10,720 nucleotides of DNA, taken from an uncultured Clostridia bacterium (lineage in GTDB: Bacteria > Bacillota > Clostridia > Oscillospirales > Oscillospiraceae). The notes below the pieces were generated by a model. The model saw nothing but the letters and a program-made list of their open reading frames with translations, was not told the DNA's origin and ran no database searches. Both the position numbers and the translations under genes were made by a program. The stretch is from NCBI GenBank assembly GCA_945927915.1, contig CAMEMX010000038.1:1-10720 (forward strand), written 5' to 3'. Positions 1 to 7,070 of this stretch are shown here, piece by piece. Positions within the stretch are counted from its first letter, which is position 1, and each line of letters opens with the position of its first letter.

Positions 1-2
1 TT

Positions 3-2246
3 ATGGCACGGAAGAAAAAAGATCAGGATATGAAAAAAACCGTCGACGCGTCGCGGGTCGAGGGGCTGCGGGCCGAGGTGGTCGAGCAGCCCATCACCGA
101 CACCCTGACGGTCAACTATATGCCCTACGCGATGAGCGTCATCGTCTCGCGCGCGATCCCGGAGATCGACGGCTTCAAGCCCTCGCACCGCAAGCTGCTG
201 TACACGATGTACAAAATGGGGCTGTTAAACGGCGGCAGGACGAAGTCTGCCAACATCGTCGGCCAGACCATGCGCCTGAACCCCCACGGCGACGCCGCGA
301 TCTACGAGACGATGGTGCGTCTGGCACGCGGCAACGAGGCGCTGCTGACGCCGTTCGTCGATTCCAAGGGCAACTTCGGCAAGGTCTACTCCCGCGACAT
401 GGCCTACGCCGCCTCGCGCTACACCGAGGCGAAGCTGGAGCCGATCTGCGCGGAGCTGTTCCGCGACATCGACTGTGAGACCGTCGATTTCGTGGACAAC
501 TACGACAACACCATGCTCGAGCCGACCCTGCTGCCGACGTCGTTCCCGAACGTCCTCGCCTCGGCGAACATGGGCATCGCCGTCGGCATGGCGAGCAACA
601 TCTGCTCGTTCAACCTCCGCGAGGTGTGCAGGGCGACCGCCGCGTGGATCAGGAATCCCGACTGCGACCTGCTGGAGCATATGCCCGCGCCCGACTTCTC
701 CACCGGCGGCGAAATCCTCAACACCCCGGAGGAGATCGCCGAGATCTACCGCACCGGCCGCGGCAGCATCCGCATCCGCGCCCGCTGGCGCTACGTCAAA
801 GAGAGCAACCTCATCGAAATTTACGAGATCCCCTACACCACGACGACCGAGGCGATCATCGACAAGGTCTCCGAGCTGATTAAGGCCGGCAAGATCCGCG
901 AGATCTCCGATATGCGCGACGAGACCGACCTGTCCGGCCTCAAGCTCGCCATCGACTTAAAGCGCGGCGTCGACCCGGACAAGCTCATGCAGAAGCTCAT
1001 GCGCATGACGCCGCTGACGGACTCCTTCGGCTGCAACTTCAACCTGCTCATCGCGGGGATGCCGCGCGTTCTGGGCGTGCGTGAGATCATCGAGGAATGG
1101 ACCGCGTGGCGCACCGAATGCGTCCGCCGCCGCGTCTTCTTCCAGAAGCGCAAAAAGGCTGAAAAGCTGCACCTTTTGAAGGGTCTCAAGCGCATCCTGC
1201 TCGACATCGACAAGGCCATCGCCATCATCCGCGGGACGGAGTCCGACGCGGAGGTCGTGCCGAACCTGATGATCGGCTTCGGCATCGACAAGCTGCAGGC
1301 CGAATTCGTTGCGGAGATCAAGCTGCGCAACATCAACAAGGAATACATCCTCAGGCGCACGCAGGAGGTCGACGATTTAGAGCGCGAGATCGCGGAGCTG
1401 GACGAGCTGCTCAAGAGCGAGAAAAAGATCCGCGCCGTCATCGTCCGGGAGCTGGACGCCGTCGCGGACAAATACGGAAAGGAGCGCAAGACCGGCCTCG
1501 CCGCCGACACCGACCTCGACGCGCCCGATGAGGAAGAGGCGCTGCCCGACTATCCCGTGACGGTCTTCGTCTCCCGCGAGGGCTATTTCAAGAAGATCAC
1601 GCCGCAATCGCTGCGGATGTCCGGCGAGCAGCGCTTCAAGGAGGGCGACGCCCTGCGCTTCTCCCGCGAGACGACGAACGCCGCCGAGCTGCTGGTCTTC
1701 ACCGACCGCTGCCAGGTCTACAAGGCGCGCTGCGCCGACTTTGACGACGGCAAGGCGTCCGTTCTGGGCGACTATCTGCCCGCGAAGCTCGGCTTCGACG
1801 AGGGCGAGAGCGTCGTGGAGGTCTGCTTCCCCGGCGATTATTCCGGCTTCGTCCTGTTCGTCTACGAAAACGGCAAGGCCGCCAAGGTCGCCCTGTCCGC
1901 CTACGCGACAAAATCCAACCGCCGCAAGCTCACCGGCGCCTACAGCGACAAAAGCCCGCTCAAGGCCGTCTTCGTTTTCGCGGAGGAGCAGCAGCTCGCG
2001 CTGTATTCGACGGAAAACCGCGCGCTGGTCTTCTCGACGGCGCAGCTCGCGCCCAAGACGACCCGCGCCACGCAGGGCGTTGCCGTGATGACCCTCAAGC
2101 GCAAGGCCGTCGTCCACCGCGCGGCCCTGCTGGAGCAAAGCGGCATCGTCAACGCCGCGCGTTACCGCACCCGCGCCCTCCCCGCCGCCGGCGCCCTGCT
2201 GAAGGACGAGGACGCGGAGGAAAAACAAATTGCATTGGAGCTGTAA
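3..2246 (+). CDS. parC: DNA topoisomerase IV/gyrase-type subunit A (ParC-like, clostridial divergent clade)
   Basis: Subunit A of a type IIA topoisomerase, which cuts and rejoins both DNA strands and works as an A2B2 complex with an ATPase subunit B (not in the window; probably just upstream). The 747-residue protein has the winged-helix breakage-reunion domain with the active-site Arg139-Tyr140 in RYTEAKL, followed by the ETVDFVDNYD and GIAVGMASNI blocks typical of GyrA/ParC. A long helical coiled-coil gate lies at about 375-500 and a beta-pinwheel C-terminal domain at about 520-720. No GyrA-box (QRRGGKG-like) is visible and the C-terminal domain is shorter than in GyrA, which favours a decatenating topo IV-like role over a supercoiling gyrase. 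The quinolone-resistance region reads NPHGDAAIYE, with Ala98 where E. coli GyrA has Ser83 and Glu102 where it has Asp87. Only two bases precede the ATG at 3, so the start cannot be checked against a ribosome binding site. The family is certain; ParC rather than a GyrA paralogue is likely but not proven. Confidence 0.9.
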   Translation: MARKKKDQDMKKTVDASRVEGLRAEVVEQPITDTLTVNYMPYAMSVIVSRAIPEIDGFKPSHRKLLYTMYKMGLLNGGRTKSANIVGQTMRLNPHGDAAIYETMVRLARGNEALLTPFVDSKGNFGKVYSRDMAYAASRYTEAKLEPICAELFRDIDCETVDFVDNYDNTMLEPTLLPTSFPNVLASANMGIAVGMASNICSFNLREVCRATAAWIRNPDCDLLEHMPAPDFSTGGEILNTPEEIAEIYRTGRGSIRIRARWRYVKESNLIEIYEIPYTTTTEAIIDKVSELIKAGKIREISDMRDETDLSGLKLAIDLKRGVDPDKLMQKLMRMTPLTDSFGCNFNLLIAGMPRVLGVREIIEEWTAWRTECVRRRVFFQKRKKAEKLHLLKGLKRILLDIDKAIAIIRGTESDAEVVPNLMIGFGIDKLQAEFVAEIKLRNINKEYILRRTQEVDDLEREIAELDELLKSEKKIRAVIVRELDAVADKYGKERKTGLAADTDLDAPDEEEALPDYPVTVFVSREGYFKKITPQSLRMSGEQRFKEGDALRFSRETTNAAELLVFTDRCQVYKARCADFDDGKASVLGDYLPAKLGFDEGESVVEVCFPGDYSGFVLFVYENGKAAKVALSAYATKSNRRKLTGAYSDKSPLKAVFVFAEEQQLALYSTENRALVFSTAQLAPKTTRATQGVAVMTLKRKAVVHRAALLEQSGIVNAARYRTRALPAAGALLKDEDAEEKQIALEL

Positions 2247-2250
2247 GCTG

Positions 2251-3126
2251 ATGAAACAGACGAAATCCGAGATGCTTCGCAACATTTTGATGATCCTCGT
2301 GGGCAGCGCTCTGTTTGCCCTCGCCTTCGACCTGTTTCTGGACCCGAACGGCATTAGCTGCGGCGGCGTGTCCGGCATCGCAATGCTCATCGTCTACGCG
2401 ACCGACACCGAATGGCTGACGGTCGGCATCCTGACCGCCCTGATCAACCTGCCGCTGTTCTTCTTCGGCTACCGCCAGATCGGCAAATACTTCTTCTTCG
2501 GCTCGCTGTTCGGGATGCTCGTGTCATCGGTCTGCTTTGACCTGTTCGCAAAAATTCTGCCCGTGACGACGATGGACCCGCTCGTCGCGGCGATCTTCGG
2601 CGGCGTCCTGACCGGCATCGGTCTGGGTCTGGTCTTCCTCGCGGGCGCCTCGACCGGCGGCGCGGACATCGTCGCCCGTCTGCTCAAGCTCAAGCTGCGC
2701 AATTTCCCCATCGGCAAGCTCATGCTCTGCATGGACCTTGTCATCGCCGTTGTGACCGGCATTGTCTACCGCCGGTTCACGAACACCCTCTACAGCTTCA
2801 TCACCCTGTACCTGTCCTCCGTCCTGCTCGACAAGGTCGTCTACGGCATGGACTATTCCAAGGTCGCCCTCATCATCTCGGACAAGTATGAGGAGATCGC
2901 CGTCGCCATCGACACCAAGCTCGACCGCGGCGTCACGCTGCTGCGCGGACAGGGCTTTTACAAACGGTGCGACAAATATGTCCTGTTAAGCGCTGTGAAG
3001 CGCAAGCAGCTCGCCCAGCTCAAGGAGGTCGTGATGACCATTGACCCCGACGCGTTCCTGATCCTGCAGGACGCGCAGCAGGTGCTCGGCGACGGCTTCA
3101 AGCGCTACGACCGCTTCGAGCTGTAA
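2251..3126 (+). CDS. YitT family integral membrane protein
   Basis: A 291-residue member of the YitT/YvjA family, common in Firmicutes, whose biochemical function is not firmly established. The N-terminal ~190 residues form about five or six hydrophobic segments, including the family's glycine-rich block with NGISCGGVSGIA and the later GASTGGADIVARLL motif. The C-terminal ~90 residues are soluble and match the DUF2179 domain seen in this family (DRGVTLLRGQGFYKRCDKYVL, then a final segment ending in FKRYDRFEL). I chose ATG 2251 because GGAG at 2237-2240 lies 10 bases before it. A TTG at 2230 would extend the frame back into the topoisomerase gene without a ribosome binding site. The start is 4 bases after the topoisomerase stop, so the two are almost surely co-transcribed and perhaps translationally coupled. 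The family is confident; the link to topoisomerase is probably positional only. Confidence 0.88.
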   Translation: MKQTKSEMLRNILMILVGSALFALAFDLFLDPNGISCGGVSGIAMLIVYATDTEWLTVGILTALINLPLFFFGYRQIGKYFFFGSLFGMLVSSVCFDLFAKILPVTTMDPLVAAIFGGVLTGIGLGLVFLAGASTGGADIVARLLKLKLRNFPIGKLMLCMDLVIAVVTGIVYRRFTNTLYSFITLYLSSVLLDKVVYGMDYSKVALIISDKYEEIAVAIDTKLDRGVTLLRGQGFYKRCDKYVLLSAVKRKQLAQLKEVVMTIDPDAFLILQDAQQVLGDGFKRYDRFEL

Positions 3127-3153
3127 TACGGATGATTCAAGGAGGTCGGCAAT

Positions 3154-4410
3154 ATGAAGCGTTTTTTGGCGATCAGTCTTCTGCTCTGTCTGCTTTTCTC
3201 GCTGACCGCCTGCGGCAGCGAGCTTGTCCATGACGACTATCTGTCCGTCAAGCCCCATGTCGAGCAGGTGCTGCCCGACCCCGAACCCACCGCCGAGGAC
3301 GAGCCGCCCGTCGTGACCAACCGCAATGAGCTGCGCGGCGCAGTTTTGTCGTGCATCCGCGGCTGGACGGAGCACGGCACCATCCTCGTGCGCGATTACG
3401 ACGGCGACATCTCCGCCGACCTGACCGAGACCGTCCGCTACGCCACCGAGGAAGAGCCGATCGGCGCCTTCGCCGTCGACTACGCCGACTATGAGCTCTC
3501 CGGCACGGGCGAGGAGGGCACGATCTCCCTGCGCCTTGTCTTCCGGCGCAGCGCCGCCGAGGTCGACGCCATCGTCACCGTCAACGGCAACGCCAGCGCC
3601 TTCGGCAAGATCCAGCAGGCGCTGACCAACTACGACACCGCGCTGACCCTGCGCGTGCGCAACTTTGAGCCGGTCGACCTGCCCGCTGCGATCCGCGCCT
3701 ACTGCCTGGAGCATCCGGAATCGGTGCTCGCCCTGCCGGAGCTTTCGGCGGAGGTCTACCCGAACGAGGGCGGCACGCGCATCGTCGAGCTGCACTTCAC
3801 CTATCCCGGCGAGCGCGACGAGCTGCGCCGGATGCAAAGCTCCGTCAGCACGATCCTCTCCTCCGCCTCGTCCTACGTCCATTCGGGCAAAACGGAGGCC
3901 GAGCGTGCCGCGCTGCTGTTCCGCTTCCTCACCGGCCGCCTGCGCTATTCCGTCTCCGACACGGAGCCGGTCATGCCCGCCTACAGCCTGCTGTGTCAGG
4001 GCATCGCGCACAGTCTGTCGTTCGCGTCGGTGTTCAACGCCGAGTGCGGCACGGCCGGGCTGGAATGCCGTATGCTGGAGGGCGTGCTCAACGGGCAGAC
4101 GTGCTACTGGAACCTGCTGTGCATCGACGGCGAATACTACCATGTCGATCTGATGCGCGCGGTCGAGCGCGGCGAGACGGAGCTGACGCTCCTGACGAGC
4201 GCGGAGCTGCGCGACGAGGGCTATGTCTGGGACGAGACGGCTCACCCCGCCACCCCGGAGCCGGAGTCGACCGACGGAAGCACACCGACCGGGCCGGACG
4301 CACCGACCGAGCCGACCGAGCCGTCCACGGAGCCACCCACGGAAGCTCCCACGGAGCCGTCCACCGAGCCGTCAAGCGAATCTGCGGAGACGACCGGGCC
4401 GGAGGAATAA
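3154..4410 (+). CDS. Lipoprotein with degenerate transglutaminase-like domain and Pro/Thr/Glu-rich tail
   Basis: A 418-residue predicted lipoprotein. The N-terminus is Met-Lys-Arg plus a hydrophobic stretch ending in the lipobox LTAC, with lipidated Cys20, so it should sit on the outer face of the membrane. The middle (about 60-240) has no family I can name. Residues about 245-340 resemble a transglutaminase-like (papain-fold) domain: LLCQG supplies the nucleophile-position Cys281, and CYWNLLCIDGEYYHVD corresponds to the family's HAWN...DGxWYHVD block, supplying Asp332. The catalytic His, expected two residues before the Trp, is Cys317 instead, so the triad is incomplete. The last ~50 residues are low-complexity P/T/E/S. 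AAGGAGG at 3139-3145, 8 bases before the ATG, supports the start. It follows the YitT gene by 27 bases with no terminator, suggesting the same transcript. The lipoprotein call is strong; the domain call is moderate and made by eye. Confidence 0.8.
   Translation: MKRFLAISLLLCLLFSLTACGSELVHDDYLSVKPHVEQVLPDPEPTAEDEPPVVTNRNELRGAVLSCIRGWTEHGTILVRDYDGDISADLTETVRYATEEEPIGAFAVDYADYELSGTGEEGTISLRLVFRRSAAEVDAIVTVNGNASAFGKIQQALTNYDTALTLRVRNFEPVDLPAAIRAYCLEHPESVLALPELSAEVYPNEGGTRIVELHFTYPGERDELRRMQSSVSTILSSASSYVHSGKTEAERAALLFRFLTGRLRYSVSDTEPVMPAYSLLCQGIAHSLSFASVFNAECGTAGLECRMLEGVLNGQTCYWNLLCIDGEYYHVDLMRAVERGETELTLLTSAELRDEGYVWDETAHPATPEPESTDGSTPTGPDAPTEPTEPSTEPPTEAPTEPSTEPSSESAETTGPEE
4306..4374 (+). repeat. 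Degenerate coding repeat encoding a (T/S)EP-type tail
   Basis: Codons 385-407 of the lipoprotein encode repeated Thr-Glu-Pro, Ser-Thr-Glu-Pro and Pro-Thr-Glu-Ala-Pro units (TEPTEPSTEPPTEAPTEPST). At DNA level these are imperfect repeats built on ACCGAGCCG and CCCACGGAG. Such tails are flexible, and their length can change by slippage. In a protein anchored by its N-terminal lipid, this places the flexible segment at the free, outward end. Confidence 0.7.
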
Positions 4411-4437
4411 AAAATCGCTGCGGGTCGAAAAAAACAC

Positions 4438-4466
4438 TTGACAAATGCAGGAACGACCGCTATAAT
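4438..4466 (+). promoter_or_regulatory. Perfect sigma-A promoter for tRNA-Gly
   Basis: TTGACA at 4438-4443, a 17-base spacer, and TATAAT at 4461-4466 match the housekeeping consensus exactly. Transcription would begin near 4473, about 7 bases before the mature tRNA 5' end, so the precursor leader is very short. The -35 box starts 27 bases after the lipoprotein stop, and no intrinsic terminator is visible between them. The tRNA may therefore also receive read-through from the upstream operon. Confidence 0.93.
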
Positions 4467-4479
4467 AATTCCTGCAACT

Positions 4480-4555
4480 GCGGGTGTAGCTCATCCGGTA
4501 GAGCGCCACCTTGCCAAGGTGGAGGTAGCGAGTTCGAGCCTCGTCACCCGCTCCA
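4480..4555 (+). tRNA. tRNA-Gly (anticodon GCC)
   Basis: A complete 76-nt cloverleaf. The acceptor stem GCGGGTG (4480-4486) pairs with CACCCGC (4545-4551). The D stem is GCTC/GAGC (4489-4492/4501-4504). The anticodon stem CCACC/GGTGG (4506-4510/4518-4522) encloses the loop TTGCCAA, with anticodon GCC at 4513-4515. The T stem GCGAG/CTCGT (4528-4532/4540-4544) encloses TTCGAGC. Discriminator T4552 is followed by an encoded CCA (4553-4555). It reads the glycine codons GGC and GGU, and GGC is heavily used in the neighbouring genes. Confidence 0.97.
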
Positions 4556-4557
4556 TG

Positions 4558-4597
4558 AAAAAAGTCACTTTTGTCTACCGACAAAGGTGACTTTTTT
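4558..4597 (+). terminator. Intrinsic terminator of tRNA-Gly
   Basis: GTCACTTTTGTC (4564-4575) pairs with GACAAAGGTGAC (4580-4591), with one G-T wobble across a TACC loop. Six T residues follow at 4592-4597. Six A residues (4558-4563) precede the stem, so it can also work on the opposite strand. It begins only a few bases after the tRNA CCA end. Confidence 0.93.
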
Positions 4598-4599
4598 CA

Positions 4600-4766
4600 A
4601 TGATATCCGTTCCTTGTGGAACGGGTGATATATCTTCGATATGATATCGCACTGTCGTGCGATGATATATGCCTGCGGCATATGAGGAACGGATATTATA
4701 TCATGCTTGCGAAGCAAGTATATCATACGGCTTGCCGTATATCATATCGCACAAGCGATATATCAT
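4600..4766. repeat. Dyad-symmetric array of seven short hairpins with ATGATAT/ATATCAT spacers
   Basis: This stretch between the tRNA terminator and the trpS promoter has no gene. It is packed with short perfect inverted repeats. Hairpins and loops are 4607-4624 (CCGTTCC, TTGT), 4630-4642 (ATATC, TTC), 4646-4663 (ATCGCAC, TGTC), 4667-4683 (ATATGCC, TGC), 4704-4720 (TGCTTGC, GAA, one G-T pair), 4725-4740 (ATACGG, CTTG) and 4744-4761 (ATATCGC, ACAA). Between them sits ATGATAT in the left half (4600, 4625 as GTGATAT, 4641, 4662) and its inverse ATATCAT in the right half (4698, 4720, 4739, 4760). The spacers are arranged almost symmetrically about 4683. In addition, an 11-bp arm ATATCCGTTCC (4603-4613) has a perfect inverse at 4686-4696. 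This is a REP-like or palindromic intergenic element of unknown function. The structure is certain; its identity is not. Confidence 0.85.
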
Positions 4767-4815
4767 TCACGGGATATTTCACCTTTCCCCGTCCCCGCCT
4801 TTTCTTCCGCCACGG

Positions 4816-4844
4816 TTGACAAAACGCCGCGAATCCTTTATAAT
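4816..4844 (+). promoter_or_regulatory. Perfect sigma-A promoter for trpS operon
   Basis: TTGACA at 4816-4821, a 17-base spacer, and TATAAT at 4839-4844 match consensus exactly. The start should be near 4851, leaving about 70 bases of 5' UTR. The UTR carries a small hairpin (TTTGGG 4857-4862 with CCCAAA 4871-4876). It is too short for a T-box leader and no antiterminator/terminator pair is visible, so tryptophan-responsive control by T-box is not supported. Confidence 0.92.
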
Positions 4845-4920
4845 ATATTGAGTTATTTTGGGCGATTGCACCCAAAGAACGCATTTTTATCTCAACAAAC
4901 GCGAAAGGCGTGATCTGAAA

Positions 4921-5937
4921 ATGACCGAAATCACACAAGCTCCCGCGAAAAAACGTATGCTCTCCGGCATTAAGCCCTCCGGCGACCTCACCCTCGGCTC
5001 CTACCTCGGCGCCATCCGCAACTGGAAGGACCGCGCGGACGAGTTTGAATGCTTCTACTTCATGGCCGACCTGCACTCCATCACCGTCCGCCAGAACCCC
5101 GCCGACCTGCGCCGCCGTTCCCTGGAGCAGCTCGCGCAGTACATCGCCTGCGGCCTCGACCCGGAGAAAAACGTCCTGTTCTTCCAGAGCCATGTGCACC
5201 AGCACGCGGAGCTGGGCTGGGTGATGAACTGTTACGCGATGTTCGGCGAGCTGTCGCGCATGACCCAGTTCAAGGACAAGAGCGCCAAAAACGCCAACAA
5301 CATCAACGGCGGCCTGTTCACCTACCCCGCCCTCATGGCGGCGGACATCCTGCTGTACCAGGCCGATCTCGTGCCCGTCGGCGAGGATCAGAAGCAGCAC
5401 GTCGAGCTGACGCGCGACATCGCCAAGCGCTTCAACGGCATCTACGGCGACGTGTTCAAGATGCCGGAGCCGTACATCCCGAAGGTCGGCGCACGCATCA
5501 TGAGCCTTGCCAACCCCGAGGCCAAAATGTCCAAGTCCGAAAACGAGGACCCCGGCCGCGTCCGCCTGATGGACAAGCCCGAGGACATCATGCGCCTGTT
5601 CAAGCGCGCCATCACCGACTGCGACAACTGCGTGCGCTATGACCCGGAGCAGAAAAAGGGCATCTCCAACCTGATGACGATCTATTCCGCCGCCACGGGC
5701 AGGACCTTCGCCGAGATCGAGGCAGAGTTCGCCGGCCGCGGCTACGGCGAGTTCAAGAAAGCCGTCGGCGAGGCCGTCGTCGAGCTGCTGCGCCCGATCC
5801 GTGAGGAGGCCACGCGCCTGCTCGCCGACAAGGCGTATCTGCAGTCCGTCTGCGCAAGCGGCGCAGAAAAGGCGTCCTATGTCGCGGAAAAGACCCTCCG
5901 AAAAGTCTATAAAAAGCTCGGCTTCGTCGCAAAATAA
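4921..5937 (+). CDS. trpS: Tryptophanyl-tRNA synthetase
   Basis: A class I aminoacyl-tRNA synthetase that charges tRNA-Trp with tryptophan using ATP in the cytoplasm. The 338-residue length fits the bacterial dimeric enzyme. The N-terminal block SGIKPSGDLTLGSYLGAI is the TrpRS form of the HIGH signature. YFMADLHSIT and the block around LVPVGEDQKQHVELTRDIA follow as usual for the Rossmann catalytic domain, and KMSKS lies at 202-206. The helical C-terminal part contains the anticodon-side region. I chose ATG 4921, preceded by AAAGG at 4904-4908 with a rather long 12-base spacer. A TTG at 4858 in the same frame would use nearly the whole leader and is rejected. It is the first gene of an operon: the next ORF starts 11 bases after its stop. 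Confidence 0.96.
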   Translation: MTEITQAPAKKRMLSGIKPSGDLTLGSYLGAIRNWKDRADEFECFYFMADLHSITVRQNPADLRRRSLEQLAQYIACGLDPEKNVLFFQSHVHQHAELGWVMNCYAMFGELSRMTQFKDKSAKNANNINGGLFTYPALMAADILLYQADLVPVGEDQKQHVELTRDIAKRFNGIYGDVFKMPEPYIPKVGARIMSLANPEAKMSKSENEDPGRVRLMDKPEDIMRLFKRAITDCDNCVRYDPEQKKGISNLMTIYSAATGRTFAEIEAEFAGRGYGEFKKAVGEAVVELLRPIREEATRLLADKAYLQSVCASGAEKASYVAEKTLRKVYKKLGFVAK

Positions 5938-5948
5938 GAGGTTTTATT

Positions 5949-7070
5949 ATGATTTTAGACCCCAACTTTTTCCTGAAGGTCGCGCTTGCCCTCGTCTGCG
6001 CGGCGGTGATCTCCTTCGCCGCCACGCCGCTGGTCAAGGTGCTCGCCCGCAAGGTCGGCGCGATCGACGTGCCCAAGGACGAGCGCCGGATGCACAAGGT
6101 GCCGATCCCGCGTCTGGGCGGCCTTGCGATCTTCCTCGGCTTCCTCGTCAGCTTCCTGATCTTCGGGGAGATCGACCGCGAGCTGCGCGGCATCCTGCTC
6201 GGCGCGGTCATCATCGTCATCTTAGGCGTCCTTGACGACATTCTGACGCTGCGCGCCCTGCCAAAGTTCCTCGTGCAGATCCTCGCCGCCGTTGTCGTCG
6301 TGCTGCACGGCTGCCGCATCGAGCATTTCATGGGCTTCACGCTCTCGCCGTGGGTGTCCTACCCCGTGAGCGTGCTCTGGATCGTCGCCATCACGAATGC
6401 CGTCAACTTCATCGACGGTCTGGACGGACTGGCGGCGGGCGTGTCCGCGATCTCCGCGGGCGCCCTGCTGATCGTCGCGCTCATTCTGGTGCCGGACGGC
6501 ACAGCCATGGCATCTGCCATCGTGCTGGCTGCCATCGTCGGCGCGTGCGTCGGCTTCATTCCCTATAACTTCAACCCTGCCACGATCTTCATGGGCGACA
6601 CCGGCTCGACCTTCCTCGGGTTCATGCTCGCGTCCATCTCGATCTTCGGCCTGTTCAAGACCTACGCGGTCATCTCGTTCGCCGTGCCGTTTCTGGTGCT
6701 CGGCCTGCCGATCTTCGACATCTGCTTCGCGGTCATCCGCCGCATCAGCCACGGGCAAAGCCCCATGCACGCCGACCGCGGCCACGTCCATCATCGCCTG
6801 ATCGACATGGGCTTCTCGCAGAAGCAGGCCGTCGCCATCTCCTATATGCTCTCGGCGATCCTGGGCCTTGCAGCCGTCGTGCTGACCGACCGCGGTGAGG
6901 TGCAGGCGCTGATCTTCATCGGCGCGATCCTGGTCGTCGGCGCCATCGGCGTCGGCCTGATCTTCGGCACGCACCGCAAAAAGCCCGCGCAGGAGGAAAA
7001 GAAGCCCGAACAGCCGTCCGAGGAACCCACCGACGCGCCTGCGCAGGAGGACAAGCATGAAGAGAATTAA
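5949..7070 (+). CDS. tagO: Undecaprenyl-phosphate N-acetylhexosamine-1-phosphate transferase (TagO/WecA family)
   Basis: A membrane enzyme of the MraY/WecA superfamily. By family knowledge it transfers GlcNAc-1-phosphate from UDP-GlcNAc to undecaprenyl phosphate, the first step of wall teichoic acid or other surface polymer synthesis. The 373-residue protein has about ten or eleven hydrophobic segments and the expected motifs: KDERRMHKVPIPRLGG (about 38-53), the Asp pair D96-D97 in DDILTLRALPK, NAVNFIDGLDGLAAG with N153, D156 and D159, FMGDTGS at 214-220 (D217), and HADRGHVHHRL from 274. The Lys/Arg-rich HxxH-type loop and DDxxxLR match TagO/WecA better than MraY. A hydrophilic Glu/Pro/Lys-rich tail covers about the last 30 residues. 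GAGG at 5938-5941 supports the start. It overlaps the next gene by 14 bases. The exact sugar is inferred from the neighbouring epimerase. Confidence 0.92.
   Translation: MILDPNFFLKVALALVCAAVISFAATPLVKVLARKVGAIDVPKDERRMHKVPIPRLGGLAIFLGFLVSFLIFGEIDRELRGILLGAVIIVILGVLDDILTLRALPKFLVQILAAVVVVLHGCRIEHFMGFTLSPWVSYPVSVLWIVAITNAVNFIDGLDGLAAGVSAISAGALLIVALILVPDGTAMASAIVLAAIVGACVGFIPYNFNPATIFMGDTGSTFLGFMLASISIFGLFKTYAVISFAVPFLVLGLPIFDICFAVIRRISHGQSPMHADRGHVHHRLIDMGFSQKQAVAISYMLSAILGLAAVVLTDRGEVQALIFIGAILVVGAIGVGLIFGTHRKKPAQEEKKPEQPSEEPTDAPAQEDKHEEN

Noticed and set aside
4480..4766. tRNA-Gly as an attachment site with the hairpin array as an integrated element
   Set aside because: No duplicate of the tRNA 3' end is found downstream in the window, and the array carries no genes or integrase.
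4616..4913. Short open frames across the hairpin array and trpS promoter
   Set aside because: They cross perfect hairpins and a consensus promoter, show no plausible ribosome binding site, and encode no recognisable protein.
4845..4920. T-box or attenuator leader for trpS
   Set aside because: The leader is only ~70 bases with one small hairpin, no T-box sequence, no terminator and no room for a specifier stem.
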